A stretch of 64,000 nt of DNA, taken from the NCBI RefSeq assembly GCF_016746095.1, contig NZ_JAERTY010000002.1:248001-312000 (forward strand). Reading direction: 5' to 3'. The stretch comes from Sphingobacterium faecale (lineage in GTDB: Bacteria; Bacteroidota; Bacteroidia; Sphingobacteriales; Sphingobacteriaceae). Of the stretch, positions 47,759 to 56,807 are shown in pieces. Positions within the stretch are counted from its first letter, which is position 1. The number at the start of each line of letters is the position of its first letter. Both the position numbers and the translations under genes were made by a program. The notes under the pieces are model-generated. The model saw nothing but the letters and a program-made list of their open reading frames with translations, searched no databases and was not told where the DNA came from.

Positions 47759-48630
47759 TATAGCATGTAATTTAAATATTCCTTTATATCCTCGTCAGCT
47801 ATTGTATTATCTATGTGATTTTGGCTAGCGGTATCTTCTTGTTCTATAAATTTTGTCAGGTGGATGAGTTCTTCTCCTTCCGAAATCTGAGCCAGATACT
47901 CTAAAATCTCTTCATCACTTACTTCGCCAAGATTAATTTTGGTCGTGTTTGTCTGAAGTTCGGCCTTAGAATTAGAAGATGGAGCTTGCTTTAATGTAAA
48001 ATAAGAACCAAATCCTATAAGAAATGCTATTGCCGCAGCAGAAATAAAGTTTATCCAGTTTCTATCTCTGTTGATCGCAATAGTTTTTACTTCGTCATCT
48101 TTTCTATATGCAGATGTTTTGCTTTTAATAGTATCAGATAAGGATTTGAAATAATCTAGCGGTATCGAGTAACCATCAGAATGGATTTTTGATTTAAGTA
48201 CTTCTTCTGACCTTTTCGTTGCTACATCTTTTTCTAATGAAGAAAAATAGTCGATAGGAATGCTAAAACCACTGTCAATGACCTTTTCTTTAAGCTTAAT
48301 TTCTGAAATTTGGGCCCGTATTGAATATTCTAGATTTTCGAAATAACCCTGAGGCACATCGGCAGATGAAGTCACCTGTTCTTTAATCCTAATTTCTGAT
48401 TTCTTAATTAAAATAGATTCTTCGAGTTGCTCAAAATAGTCTTTTTGCAGGCTATAACCATCAGATGCCGGTAACGCACGAGATTGAAAAGTACGGACTT
48501 TAACTTCCGTTAGAATAAATTCTTTCTGTTTTGTAAAGAAATCATTGGGTGTAGAAAAAGGTGTCACACGTAGTGAGTTGGGAAGATGGTTTTCTTCCAT
48601 ATGCTCGTTGTATATGTCTCTTTCTCTCAT
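47758..48630 (-). CDS. Anti-sigma-like membrane protein with five internal repeats
   Basis: A 290-residue protein with a long cytoplasmic part (1-190), one membrane helix (about 191-212) and an acidic C-terminus ending IKEYLNYML. The cytoplasmic part contains five copies of a P/L-x-x-[DG]-[YF]-F-x-x-[LQ]-E motif, with the aromatic pair at residues 31-32, 65-66, 96-97, 128-129 and 160-161. Motifs of this kind usually occur once or twice in Bacteroidota proteins next to ECF sigma factors. It lies 34 bp after the sigma gene and probably restrains it. The zinc anti-sigma motif HxxxCxxC is absent. Confidence 0.7.
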   Translation of the reverse strand: MRERDIYNEHMEENHLPNSLRVTPFSTPNDFFTKQKEFILTEVKVRTFQSRALPASDGYSLQKDYFEQLEESILIKKSEIRIKEQVTSSADVPQGYFENLEYSIRAQISEIKLKEKVIDSGFSIPIDYFSSLEKDVATKRSEEVLKSKIHSDGYSIPLDYFKSLSDTIKSKTSAYRKDDEVKTIAINRDRNWINFISAAAIAFLIGFGSYFTLKQAPSSNSKAELQTNTTKINLGEVSDEEILEYLAQISEGEELIHLTKFIEQEDTASQNHIDNTIADEDIKEYLNYML

Positions 48631-48664
48631 GGTCTATGTATAGATAGGTTCTTAGGAAAAAGGT

Positions 48665-49210
48665 TTAATCGTTGTTGTTAAAAAAGTTTTCAACCTTCTT
48701 AACTGCTAGATGGTAGGATGCTTTCAGAGCACCTACACTAGTTCCTAATATTTCAGAGATCTCATCGTATTTCAAATCTTCGAAATATTTCATATTAAAA
48801 ACCAAACGTTGCTTTTCTGGAAGCGTCAAGAGGGCTTGTTGAAGTTTCATCTGCGCCTTGTCTCCGCTGAAATAAGTCGTGTCGGCTAATGTTTCAGAAA
48901 GGTACGAAGAATTGTCGTCATCAAGAGATACGTTGTGCTTTTGTTTTTTCTTATTTAAGAAAGTAATACATTCATTTGTGGCGATACGGTACAGCCAAGT
49001 GTAGAGTTGTGAATCTTCTCTAAATTTTTCTAAGTTTCGCCATATCTTGATGAAAATATCTTGGGTCACGTCATCCGCATCGTCATGATCAATGACCATG
49101 CGTCTGACATGCCAATATATTTTCTGTTGATATTTTTTTAACAAATGACTGAACGCCGCTTCTCGTGTACGTTCGTCTGCAAACATAGCTATGATTTGCG
49201 CGTCTTCCAT
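48665..49210 (-). CDS. ECF-type RNA polymerase sigma factor
   Basis: A 181-residue RpoE-like sigma factor. Region 2 includes DDADDVTQDIFIKIWRNL and YTWLYRIATNECITFLNKKK. Region 4 includes LPEKQRLVFNMKYFEDLKYD and the HTH ISEILGTSVGALKASYHLAV. It starts 5 bp after the transketolase C-subunit stop, in the same orientation, and is followed by the anti-sigma-like and Spy-like genes. The target promoters are unknown. Confidence 0.95.
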   Translation of the reverse strand: MEDAQIIAMFADERTREAAFSHLLKKYQQKIYWHVRRMVIDHDDADDVTQDIFIKIWRNLEKFREDSQLYTWLYRIATNECITFLNKKKQKHNVSLDDDNSSYLSETLADTTYFSGDKAQMKLQQALLTLPEKQRLVFNMKYFEDLKYDEISEILGTSVGALKASYHLAVKKVENFFNNND

Positions 49211-49215
49211 TTGAT

Positions 49216-50169
49216 TTATTTTCTACTGATAGCTTTACGTGCGGCAGCTACTATACTGTTGGCATTAAGCCCATATTTTTCCATCAACTGTGCCGGTGTG
49301 CCCGACTCTCCGAAGCTATCGTTGACAGCGACATATTCTTGTGGGGTAGGTAGTTTTTGAGCCAATACCTGAGCTATACTATCACCTAGTCCCCCAAGGC
49401 GGTTATGTTCCTCAGCTGTTACGACACATCTTGTTTTTGCTACGGATTTTAGGATAGCATCTTCATCCAATGGTTTAATGGTATGGATATTTATGATTTC
49501 TGCGTTGATCCCCAGTTTTTCTAACTCTTCGCCGGCTTGTATAGCCTCCCATACAAGATGTCCTGTCGCGATGATGGTTACATCTGTTCCTTCATTAAGC
49601 ATAATAGCTTTTCCGATTTCAAAGTTCTGATCGGCAGGGGTGAAGTTTGGTACTACAGGCCGGCCAAAACGTAGGTATACAGGCCCCACATGGTTTACCA
49701 ACGCAATCGTTGCGGCCTTAGTTTGATTGTAGTCACAGGTATTTATAACAGTCATCCCCGGTAACATTTTCATTAAGCCGATATCTTCTAAAATCTGATG
49801 AGTAGCTCCATCTTCACCTAATGTAAGTCCCGCATGTGAAGCACAGATTTTAACATTTTTATCGGAGTAGGCTACGGATTGGCGGATCTGATCGTAAACA
49901 CGGCCTGTGGAAAAGTTAGCGAAAGTACCTGTAAAAGGTATTTTCCCACCAATAGTAAGTCCTGCTGCAATTCCTATCATATTAGCTTCGGCGATACCAA
50001 TTTGGAAAAATCGTTCCGGAAATTCCTTAATGAATGCATCCATTTTAAGTGAACCGATCAAATCGGCGCAGAGTGCTACGACATTGCTGTTCATTTTGCC
50101 TGCTTCTAACAGGCCCGCTCCAAAACCCGAGCGTGTATCTTTAGATTCTGTAAAAGTATATTTTTTCAT
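49216..50169 (-). CDS. Transketolase, C-terminal subunit
   Basis: A 317-residue protein with the pyrimidine-binding and C-terminal domains of a split transketolase. RSGFGAGLLEAG and FFQIGIAEANMIGIAAGLTI include the glutamate that activates thiamine diphosphate; GEDGATHQILEDIGLMKMLP is family-typical; and the C-terminal domain has TRCVVTAEEHNRLGGLG. Together with the N-subunit 92 bp upstream it forms one enzyme of the non-oxidative pentose-phosphate pathway. It is followed by the ECF sigma gene. Confidence 0.95.
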   Translation of the reverse strand: MKKYTFTESKDTRSGFGAGLLEAGKMNSNVVALCADLIGSLKMDAFIKEFPERFFQIGIAEANMIGIAAGLTIGGKIPFTGTFANFSTGRVYDQIRQSVAYSDKNVKICASHAGLTLGEDGATHQILEDIGLMKMLPGMTVINTCDYNQTKAATIALVNHVGPVYLRFGRPVVPNFTPADQNFEIGKAIMLNEGTDVTIIATGHLVWEAIQAGEELEKLGINAEIINIHTIKPLDEDAILKSVAKTRCVVTAEEHNRLGGLGDSIAQVLAQKLPTPQEYVAVNDSFGESGTPAQLMEKYGLNANSIVAAARKAISRK

Positions 50170-50261
50170 TATATTATAGATGTGAGATACAAGGTATGAG
50201 ATTACTACTATATGGTTATAATCTCATTTTTAATATCTGATTTCTAAAAGTCTATTTTAAA

Positions 50262-51110
50262 TTAGTAATCTCCCAAAGTTCTAGGGATTTGATTAAGAGC
50301 TGATTCTAATTGCTCATCATTTGGAGCAGCACCATGCCATTTGTGAGTGCCCATCATATAGTCTACACCAAATCCCATTTCGGTGTGTAATAATATGACC
50401 ACAGGCTTTCCTTTCCCAGTACGGGATTTTGCTTCTTCTAAGCCTGCAATTACTGAAGCCATATCATTTCCCTTGTTCACATCCAGTACGTCCCAACCAA
50501 AAGCTTCCCATTTAGCTCTTAAATCTCCCAGTGATAATACTTGGTTTGTAGGACCATCGATTTGCGCTCCATTGTAATCAACAGCAGCAATGATATTATC
50601 TACTTTGTTATGTGGTGCATACATTGCAGCTTCCCATACTTGGCCTTCTTGCAGTTCTCCGTCTCCCATCAACACATAGACTAAACGGTTGTCGTTGTTT
50701 AGCTTCTTGGCCTGCGCAGCTCCAACAGCGACAGAAAGCCCCTGTCCTAAAGAACCTGAGGCAACGCGTATTCCCGGAAGGTGCTCGTGGGTGGTAGGAT
50801 GTCCTTGTAATCGTGTGTTAAGTTTGCGGAATGTAGATAACTCACTTACCGGAAAATAACCCGCTCTAGCCAAGGTGCTATAAAACACAGGGGAGATATG
50901 TCCATTGGACAAGAAAAATAAATCTTCGTTTTTTCCATCCATTTGGAAAGAAGTATCATGTTTCATGGCGTGAAAATACAGTGCTACAAAGTAGTCTGCA
51001 CATCCTAAAGACCCTCCTGGGTGACCAGATTGACAGGCATGTACCATACGTACAATGTCACGTCTTACCTGAGAAGCGATTTGCTCGAGATTGTTAATAT
51101 CTACACTCAT
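50262..51110 (-). CDS. Transketolase, N-terminal subunit
   Basis: A 282-residue protein with the pyrophosphate-binding domain. It opens with ISQVRRDIVRM-type helices followed by ACQSGHPGGSLGCADYFVAL. The thiamine diphosphate motif GDGELQEGQVWEAAMYA runs to AVDYNGAQIDGPT. It transfers two-carbon units between sugar phosphates with the C-subunit encoded downstream. First gene of the transcript that continues to the sigma factor. The 140-bp spacer to the divergent gene at 51272 should hold its promoter. Confidence 0.94.
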   Translation of the reverse strand: MSVDINNLEQIASQVRRDIVRMVHACQSGHPGGSLGCADYFVALYFHAMKHDTSFQMDGKNEDLFFLSNGHISPVFYSTLARAGYFPVSELSTFRKLNTRLQGHPTTHEHLPGIRVASGSLGQGLSVAVGAAQAKKLNNDNRLVYVLMGDGELQEGQVWEAAMYAPHNKVDNIIAAVDYNGAQIDGPTNQVLSLGDLRAKWEAFGWDVLDVNKGNDMASVIAGLEEAKSRTGKGKPVVILLHTEMGFGVDYMMGTHKWHGAAPNDEQLESALNQIPRTLGDY

Positions 51111-51271
51111 CTTTAATTGAATTTCATAATGTTTATTCGTAAAGGTAGTGAATTTTGAATATTTAGGGGTATTATTTGCATTTTTAATTGTTGTCGGTTA
51201 TGGAATTGGAATGGATTGTGCATCCCTAGTCAAATCTTAGATTCAAAATGGTTAATAAAACAGATTATTGT

Positions 51272-52879
51272 ATGAAAAAAATTGTTTTTTGTGTTTCATT
51301 TTTCGGTATGGTATTGCCTAGTATTGCACAAAACAAGCACAGTGCAAGCGCAGAAGTAAAAGAAGTAACTGTCTATGCCAATGGCGCTCAGGTGCAGAAT
51401 CGCATTCAAGTAAACTTACCCGCCGGTAGTAGTGACTTGGTGATCAATAATGTGGCCAGCGACTTGGATGAACGGAATATCCAGATCAGTGGGCCCGATT
51501 ATCTCTCTATATTATCCGTAGCCAAGACACGAGCTGAAGATGTACAGATCACTAATCCTGCTCATCAAAAGCTCAAGGATTCATTGGATTTGTTTACCGT
51601 TGACAGAGAATTGTTAGGGAATAAACTGGACGCAGCGCGTGGGGCTTTGCAGATTTTGACTAACCAGAATTTGTTGGGCGGTGGAGATGGCAAGATTGAT
51701 ATCGCAGACCTCTCCAAGCTGGTGGACTATTATCAGCTTAAATCGGTAAATCTTAATAAGGATATATCTACTCTGAGCAAAGAAATCGAACAGTTGGATA
51801 AACGGATAGCTAAAATTCGGGAGGGATTACGTATGTACACAGGAAATGGAGGCCAACTAAAGTTGCAAGTTACTTCCACTCGCAGTGGAAGTGTTGCGAT
51901 GGAAGTACGCTATATGACTTCTGCAGCGAGCTGGCAAGCTTATTACGATTTGAAGGCTGCTTCTGTGTCGTCTCCATTGAAAATGTACTACAAGGCTGGC
52001 GTCTCGCAAAGCTCAGGAGTGGATTGGAGGAACGCTAAGTTGATTCTGTCAACCGGTAATCCTGCCGTAGGAGGAACTGCGCCAATTCTATCGCCATCTT
52101 ATGCTGTAATCCGTAATCTAGATGACGCAATTTTTGCAAATTTAAGTGTACAAAACAGAACGCAGAATAAGATACAATCTATGAGTGCAAAGTCTATACG
52201 GGCAGCGGTTGCCGCAGATGCTAAGTACGCCGAAGAGCTTGCTATTCCAGCCATTAGCATGGTCGAAAATCAGTTGAGTACGACCTTCGATATTGAGGTT
52301 CCTTATACTATCTTGTCAAACGGACAACCTCATAGTGTAGCACTGAAAGAGTTTACACAGCCAGCTATCTATAAGTATTATGCCGTGCCAAAATTGGATA
52401 AGGATGCCTTCTTGATGGCTGAGATTACAGATTTTCAGAAATTAAACCTTATACCAGGTGAGGCGAATGTTTCCTTCGAAAATATGTTTGTGGGTAAGTC
52501 CTATATCAACCCGAACGTAACTGTGGATACGTTGAATCTTAGCCTTGGTCGGGATAAGGGAATATCTATAAAAAGAGAAAGGATAATGGATCAAAAGAGT
52601 ACACAGATTTCAGGTAGTTGGAAGAGGCAGGTGTTTACCTATGAGATTAAAGTCAGGAACAATAAATCCAGCGAGGTTGATATCTTGTTGAAAGATCAAT
52701 ACCCTATTTCTACGGATAAGTCAATCGAAGTGGAGTTATTGGACGCTAAATCTGCGCATGTTAATACAGAAACAGGAATTGCGACCTGGACACTTCGATT
52801 AAAGCCTAACGAAACACAAACTTATAGAATCAGCTATTTAGTAAAATCACCAAAGGATAAGACCTTAGATTTTAATTAA
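51272..52879 (+). CDS. MuiA-family (DUF4139) exported protein
   Basis: About 535 residues with a signal peptide (MKKIVFCVSFFGMVLPSIAQ). ATG 51272 is preferred to one eight codons earlier. The N-terminal DUF4140-type segment (VKEVTVYANGAQVQNRIQVN) is followed by a coiled coil (about 95-190, LSKEIEQLDKRIAKIREGL) and a DUF4139 region (MEVRYMTSAASWQAYYDLKA to the C-terminal WTLRLKPNETQTYRISYLVK). Annotated elsewhere as mucoidy-inhibitor A family; the molecular function is not known. Ends at a strong bidirectional hairpin. Confidence 0.88.
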   Translation: MKKIVFCVSFFGMVLPSIAQNKHSASAEVKEVTVYANGAQVQNRIQVNLPAGSSDLVINNVASDLDERNIQISGPDYLSILSVAKTRAEDVQITNPAHQKLKDSLDLFTVDRELLGNKLDAARGALQILTNQNLLGGGDGKIDIADLSKLVDYYQLKSVNLNKDISTLSKEIEQLDKRIAKIREGLRMYTGNGGQLKLQVTSTRSGSVAMEVRYMTSAASWQAYYDLKAASVSSPLKMYYKAGVSQSSGVDWRNAKLILSTGNPAVGGTAPILSPSYAVIRNLDDAIFANLSVQNRTQNKIQSMSAKSIRAAVAADAKYAEELAIPAISMVENQLSTTFDIEVPYTILSNGQPHSVALKEFTQPAIYKYYAVPKLDKDAFLMAEITDFQKLNLIPGEANVSFENMFVGKSYINPNVTVDTLNLSLGRDKGISIKRERIMDQKSTQISGSWKRQVFTYEIKVRNNKSSEVDILLKDQYPISTDKSIEVELLDAKSAHVNTETGIATWTLRLKPNETQTYRISYLVKSPKDKTLDFN

Positions 52880-52888
52880 GCCTCTCAT

Positions 52889-52929
52889 CTAAACAAAAGG
52901 CATCGATTATTTCGATGCCTTTTGTTTAG
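52889..52929. terminator. Bidirectional terminator, perfect 18-bp stem
   Basis: CTAAACAAAAGGCATCGA and its exact reverse complement around a 5-nt loop. It sits between two convergent genes, and its right arm contains the stop codon of the gene at 52926. T-rich arms can serve both directions. Confidence 0.85.
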
Positions 52930-53351
52930 TTGAATATAGACCATGTTGACCAAGGTATTCTACTGAGTATAAGTATTAATCCGATAGTGTACATAATGAA
53001 TACCTTTTGGTTGGCTGCGTAATCTTCTTTTGCTTTTTTAGCCTTGGAGTAACCAATAGTAATCAAAACTATCGCTATAAGCATAGTCAACGGGTGTTCG
53101 ATTACTTTAAACCGTAATTCAGAACTTTTCATAGTGCCAGCTGAAAACAGGGTATAGTATTTTAGGGTGAAAAAGTAAATTAGACCGATCAATAACTGAA
53201 GGTGTGCACTGATAAAGCCGATTAATGCTACTTTACGGTTGTAAGGTTTAGCTTTAAAATAATTGACAGCTGTAATGATAATTGAAATAACCAAAGCAGC
53301 CAATAAGATGATCGCTAGGGTGGAGTGTAGATGTTTCATTCCTGTTAACAT
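52926..53351 (-). CDS. Four-helix integral membrane protein of unknown function
   Basis: A 141-residue protein with four predicted membrane helices (about 13-30, 42-62, 87-104, 118-134). The start MLTGMKHLHSTLAIILL resembles a Bacteroidota family of small membrane proteins sometimes labelled cytochrome-b-like (MxTGLxHLHS opening), which supports ATG 53351 over an internal one. The histidines at the first helix boundary might bind a metal or haem, but no pair arrangement is convincing. Monocistronic, converging on the MuiA-family gene. Confidence 0.7.
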   Translation of the reverse strand: MLTGMKHLHSTLAIILLAALVISIIITAVNYFKAKPYNRKVALIGFISAHLQLLIGLIYFFTLKYYTLFSAGTMKSSELRFKVIEHPLTMLIAIVLITIGYSKAKKAKEDYAANQKVFIMYTIGLILILSRIPWSTWSIFN

Positions 53352-53413
53352 GATTTATAGTTTAAGTTCTCTCTTTTGTTTTTCTTTTTTTAATAATGAT
53401 TCCGTCAAAAGTA

Positions 53414-55075
53414 CTACTTTGTTAATCGTTTCTCTCCTAATTCACGAAATTCTGACATGATTTTGAACTGTGGGAACGTTTTTTCCATACTTAATGTGTA
53501 CCCAATATCAAAAAACAACTTAATATCCGTTCGTATTCCTTCAAAATCCCAGTTGTCATCTAATTCGTCAGATGGCGCATGGTAGCGGTTCGATAGCGCT
53601 GCTCTTCGTTTATTGATTTGTACCGTATCCGTAGATACCAATTCAGTGCCACTCCCCATAAAGAGACCAGGAATACCTTTTTTTACAAAATTGAAATGGT
53701 CTGATCTATAGAAGCCACCTGATGTTGGATTTTTCTCACCGTGTACTGTCCGGCCGAACTTACTAGCGGATTGTATGACATAGTCATCGATTTCCGTTTG
53801 TCCAAATCCTACAATAGAGACATCTTTCGTCTCTCCCAAGGGACTGAAGGCGTCCATATTTAGGTTTGCCACGGTCTTGTTGATAGGGTAGATAGGATTG
53901 TTGGTATAATGTGCCGACCCTAATAAGCCTTGCTCCTCGGCAGTCACAGCCATAAAGATGATAGTCCGCTCCGGTTTTACTTTTGCCGCCTGAAAGGCCC
54001 TTGCTATTTCAAATAATGCAGAGACTCCTGCAGCATTGTCTATAGCTCCATTGTAAATGGAATCTCCGTTTACCGCTTCTCCTGTTCCTAGGTGATCCCA
54101 GTGCGCCGTATAGATGATGGTCTCCTCGGCTCTTTTGGTGCCCTCTATTTTCGCAATGACGTTGTTAGATTTGGCATATTTTAAAGTATTCTTCAACTGT
54201 ATTGCTGTTGAAATAGCTAGAGGGATAGCTTTAAACCCTGGTTTTTTAGCAGATTCTATTGCTTCTGAGCCTATTCCTGCCAGTTTAAACAACTGCTGTG
54301 CAGTTTTTGCCGATATCCATCCTTCATATTGGGGTTTTGGATCTACGGTGTTTTTGTCATCGAGGTCCATTTGAGGGCCGCTCCATCCCGAACGGACCAC
54401 GTCCCAATCGTAACTCGCAGCTTTGGTATCGTGGATAATTAATACACCCGCCGCACCCTGTCGACCTGCCTCTTCAAACTTATAAGTCCATCGTCCATAG
54501 TAGGTCATCGTATCTGCTTTGAATAACTGTTTGTCGTAGTGTCCGGGATCGGAAGCTAAGACAACTACGGTCTTGCCTTTTACATCAAGGTCGGCATAGT
54601 CATTCCAGTTATATTCAGGAGCTACAATACCAAAACCAGCGAATATTAAATCCGTAGATGCGATATCAGTATGATCTTCCAATCGGCTAGTACCAATGAC
54701 ATAATCATCCAGATACTGAGCAGATAAAGAACCATTCTTACCTTTAAATGTAAGTGTTGGAGTTACGGGTTTGGACGATATCTCGACCATAGGTACCTCT
54801 TGGAAAAAAGAGTCGCCATTTCCGGGCTGCAATCCTAGCGCTATAAATTGATTTTTGATGTAATCGACCGTAAGACTGTCTCCTTTGGTAAATGGCATCC
54901 TTCCTTCAAATTTATCAGAGGCCAGATTGGCTACATTATTAGCATAGCTTTGCATGTCGATAGCCGCTATAGCAGCGCTATCAATTCCCGATGCATCGTA
55001 TGAAGTACTGTTGATTTGCGTACATCCAATGCATATAAAGAATGTAGATAATGTGATGAATAGCTGTTTGTTCAT
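53414..55075 (-). CDS. M28-family zinc aminopeptidase (lipoprotein)
   Basis: A 553-residue exported peptidase. The signal sequence ends in a lipobox (FICIGC), and a PA-type insert domain is at about 130-260. The catalytic M28 domain shows the metal ligands in AHWDHLG, GAIDNAAGV, AVTAEEQGLLGS (general base Glu), NLNMDAFSP and FYRSDHFNF. This set is complete, so it should be active, releasing N-terminal residues from peptides in the periplasm or outer membrane. Monocistronic. Confidence 0.93.
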   Translation of the reverse strand: MNKQLFITLSTFFICIGCTQINSTSYDASGIDSAAIAAIDMQSYANNVANLASDKFEGRMPFTKGDSLTVDYIKNQFIALGLQPGNGDSFFQEVPMVEISSKPVTPTLTFKGKNGSLSAQYLDDYVIGTSRLEDHTDIASTDLIFAGFGIVAPEYNWNDYADLDVKGKTVVVLASDPGHYDKQLFKADTMTYYGRWTYKFEEAGRQGAAGVLIIHDTKAASYDWDVVRSGWSGPQMDLDDKNTVDPKPQYEGWISAKTAQQLFKLAGIGSEAIESAKKPGFKAIPLAISTAIQLKNTLKYAKSNNVIAKIEGTKRAEETIIYTAHWDHLGTGEAVNGDSIYNGAIDNAAGVSALFEIARAFQAAKVKPERTIIFMAVTAEEQGLLGSAHYTNNPIYPINKTVANLNMDAFSPLGETKDVSIVGFGQTEIDDYVIQSASKFGRTVHGEKNPTSGGFYRSDHFNFVKKGIPGLFMGSGTELVSTDTVQINKRRAALSNRYHAPSDELDDNWDFEGIRTDIKLFFDIGYTLSMEKTFPQFKIMSEFRELGEKRLTK

Positions 55076-55176
55076 ATGTGAATACGCTGTTTAAAGTATA
55101 GTGGATTGCAAACCCTAAAATTACAATATTTTTCCCATAATTTGACCTATTGATAAGGGGCTCTCAGAATAAGAAA

Positions 55177-55794
55177 TTAATCTTCAGAGAGGAAGACTTC
55201 GGCAATTGGGTGAAACAGATATATTTTATCACTATCTATTTCAACGCATCTGTAACGCTTTCTGACTTTCTCCATCTTTTTGAATTTCCGCCCATTTTTT
55301 AAAGAGAAAATCGCATGGAGAGGAAGCTCTTCCACCACAGTCGCTCCGTCGGTATTTTGAGTGTCGTGTTTTTTTAATGCACGGTATAGATTTAGATCTG
55401 TACATGAGGACGCCGATGGATTACTCATATAGGACGAAATCGCGATGAGTAAATCTGTAGGGAATATAGACAGTTTAATAAAAGGCTGTATGAGTGTTGC
55501 AAAATTCTGTTTCCACTCTTTGCCATGAGGTTTGACAGTGCTTTTATAATCTTGATAAGTCTTGAGGTGGGCAAATTCATGAATACTCGTGATCAAGAAA
55601 GAGTATGGGTTAAGGTCATGGTTTACCGTGATCTGATGTGGACTACCTCTAAAAGGAGCTCTATAATCCCCTAATTTGGTCTTACGGCTTCGGGTTACTT
55701 TAAAGCGGCATGACGTGTCATTGATCCATTGGGAGATAATGGGAGCAGCAGCCTCCGGCATATATTTACTCAATTGTTTGCTAAAGTCTGACAT
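55177..55794 (-). CDS. SprT-like zinc-metalloprotease-domain protein
   Basis: About 205 residues. ATG 55794 (MSDFSKQLSKYMPEAAAPII) is preferred over one four codons earlier. The HExxH zinc motif is HEFAHLKTY (near residue 75), preceded by the strand PHQITVNHDLNPYSFLITSI and followed by KPHGKEWKQNF, the SprT-family arrangement. The domain is distantly related to SprT and Spartan; the cellular substrate is unknown. No signal peptide, so cytoplasmic. Divergent from the PorD-like gene. Confidence 0.85.
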   Translation of the reverse strand: MSDFSKQLSKYMPEAAAPIISQWINDTSCRFKVTRSRKTKLGDYRAPFRGSPHQITVNHDLNPYSFLITSIHEFAHLKTYQDYKSTVKPHGKEWKQNFATLIQPFIKLSIFPTDLLIAISSYMSNPSASSCTDLNLYRALKKHDTQNTDGATVVEELPLHAIFSLKNGRKFKKMEKVRKRYRCVEIDSDKIYLFHPIAEVFLSED

Positions 55795-55897
55795 GAACAC
55801 AAACATATTGTTTTCTTTTCAAATTTAGATTATTTCAAACTGACATTCGTGAATATAAAGCATTTTATCTAAGTTTGATTTAGATATCTATATATGT

Positions 55898-56791
55898 ATG
55901 GTCAGAATTCTTTTCACCTTATTTTTGGTTCATTTTTGCTGTTTGTTGCAGGGGCAGGAGTTGTTGGCACGAGTTGAGGTGTCAGTACCACAGGTTCAAA
56001 ATGCAAATTCACGTACGATCGATTTTTTGAAAAATGTTATTTCGGATTTTTTGAATAATAGATCCTGGACAGACAACAAAATTAGTCCGGAGGAACGTAT
56101 TGACTGTAGTTTTAATATTGTCATTTCTTCTTTTGATGGAGTAAGTCAATATAAAGCCTCTGTTCAGGTCAATTCCGCACGCCCTGTGTATGGAACGAAT
56201 TATAACTCACCCGTGCTAAGTTTTAAAGACAAGTATTTTAATTTTTCTTATACAGAAGGTGAACAATTAGAGTTTAATGAAAACCAAAATATGGGCACGC
56301 TGTCTTCTTTATTGGCATTCTATGCTCAGATTATTATTGGGATGGATATGGATACCTTTAAGAGTATGGGGGGGACTGCTATATTGGGACGAGCGAGAAA
56401 TATCGTAAACTATTCGCAGTCTACACAAACAGAAGGCTGGCGGGCTATGGATGCGACAGATAATAGATACTGGCTGGTGAATAATTTATTGGACAGGAAG
56501 TATTTTCCTTATCGGGAGTTTTCTTACACCTATCATAGAGATGGGCTAGATCGGATGACGGAAAATGAACAGGAAACTAAGAAAAAAATGGCAGAACTTC
56601 TGTCAAAACTCAAAGAAGTGGACCGGTCTAATACAGGAAATGTATTGACCAATGTTTTGTTTACTGCTAAATCTAATGAGTTTGTCGGTTTGTTTTCAAA
56701 GATGCCAGGGAATGAGAGTGTTAAGATATTTAATCTTCTGGTCGATTTGGACCCCGGCAATTCCGCTAAGTATGAGAAATTGAAAAACTAA
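55898..56791 (+). CDS. DUF4835 protein (PorD-like)
   Basis: A 297-residue exported protein with a signal peptide (MVRILFTLFLVHFCCLLQGQ). The body matches DUF4835: SRTIDFLKNVISDFLNNRSW, then INCSFNIVI-like and FNFSYTEGEQLEFNENQNMG strands, LAFYAQIIIGMDMDTFKSMGG, and NVLTNVLFTAKSNEFVGLFS. This family is associated with the type IX secretion system as PorD in some annotations; I am less sure of that link than of the family. It lies 16 bp before recN, a neighbourhood often kept in the phylum. Confidence 0.85.
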   Translation: MVRILFTLFLVHFCCLLQGQELLARVEVSVPQVQNANSRTIDFLKNVISDFLNNRSWTDNKISPEERIDCSFNIVISSFDGVSQYKASVQVNSARPVYGTNYNSPVLSFKDKYFNFSYTEGEQLEFNENQNMGTLSSLLAFYAQIIIGMDMDTFKSMGGTAILGRARNIVNYSQSTQTEGWRAMDATDNRYWLVNNLLDRKYFPYREFSYTYHRDGLDRMTENEQETKKKMAELLSKLKEVDRSNTGNVLTNVLFTAKSNEFVGLFSKMPGNESVKIFNLLVDLDPGNSAKYEKLKN

Positions 56792-56807
56792 TTTTGACTG
56801 AAGTTTT

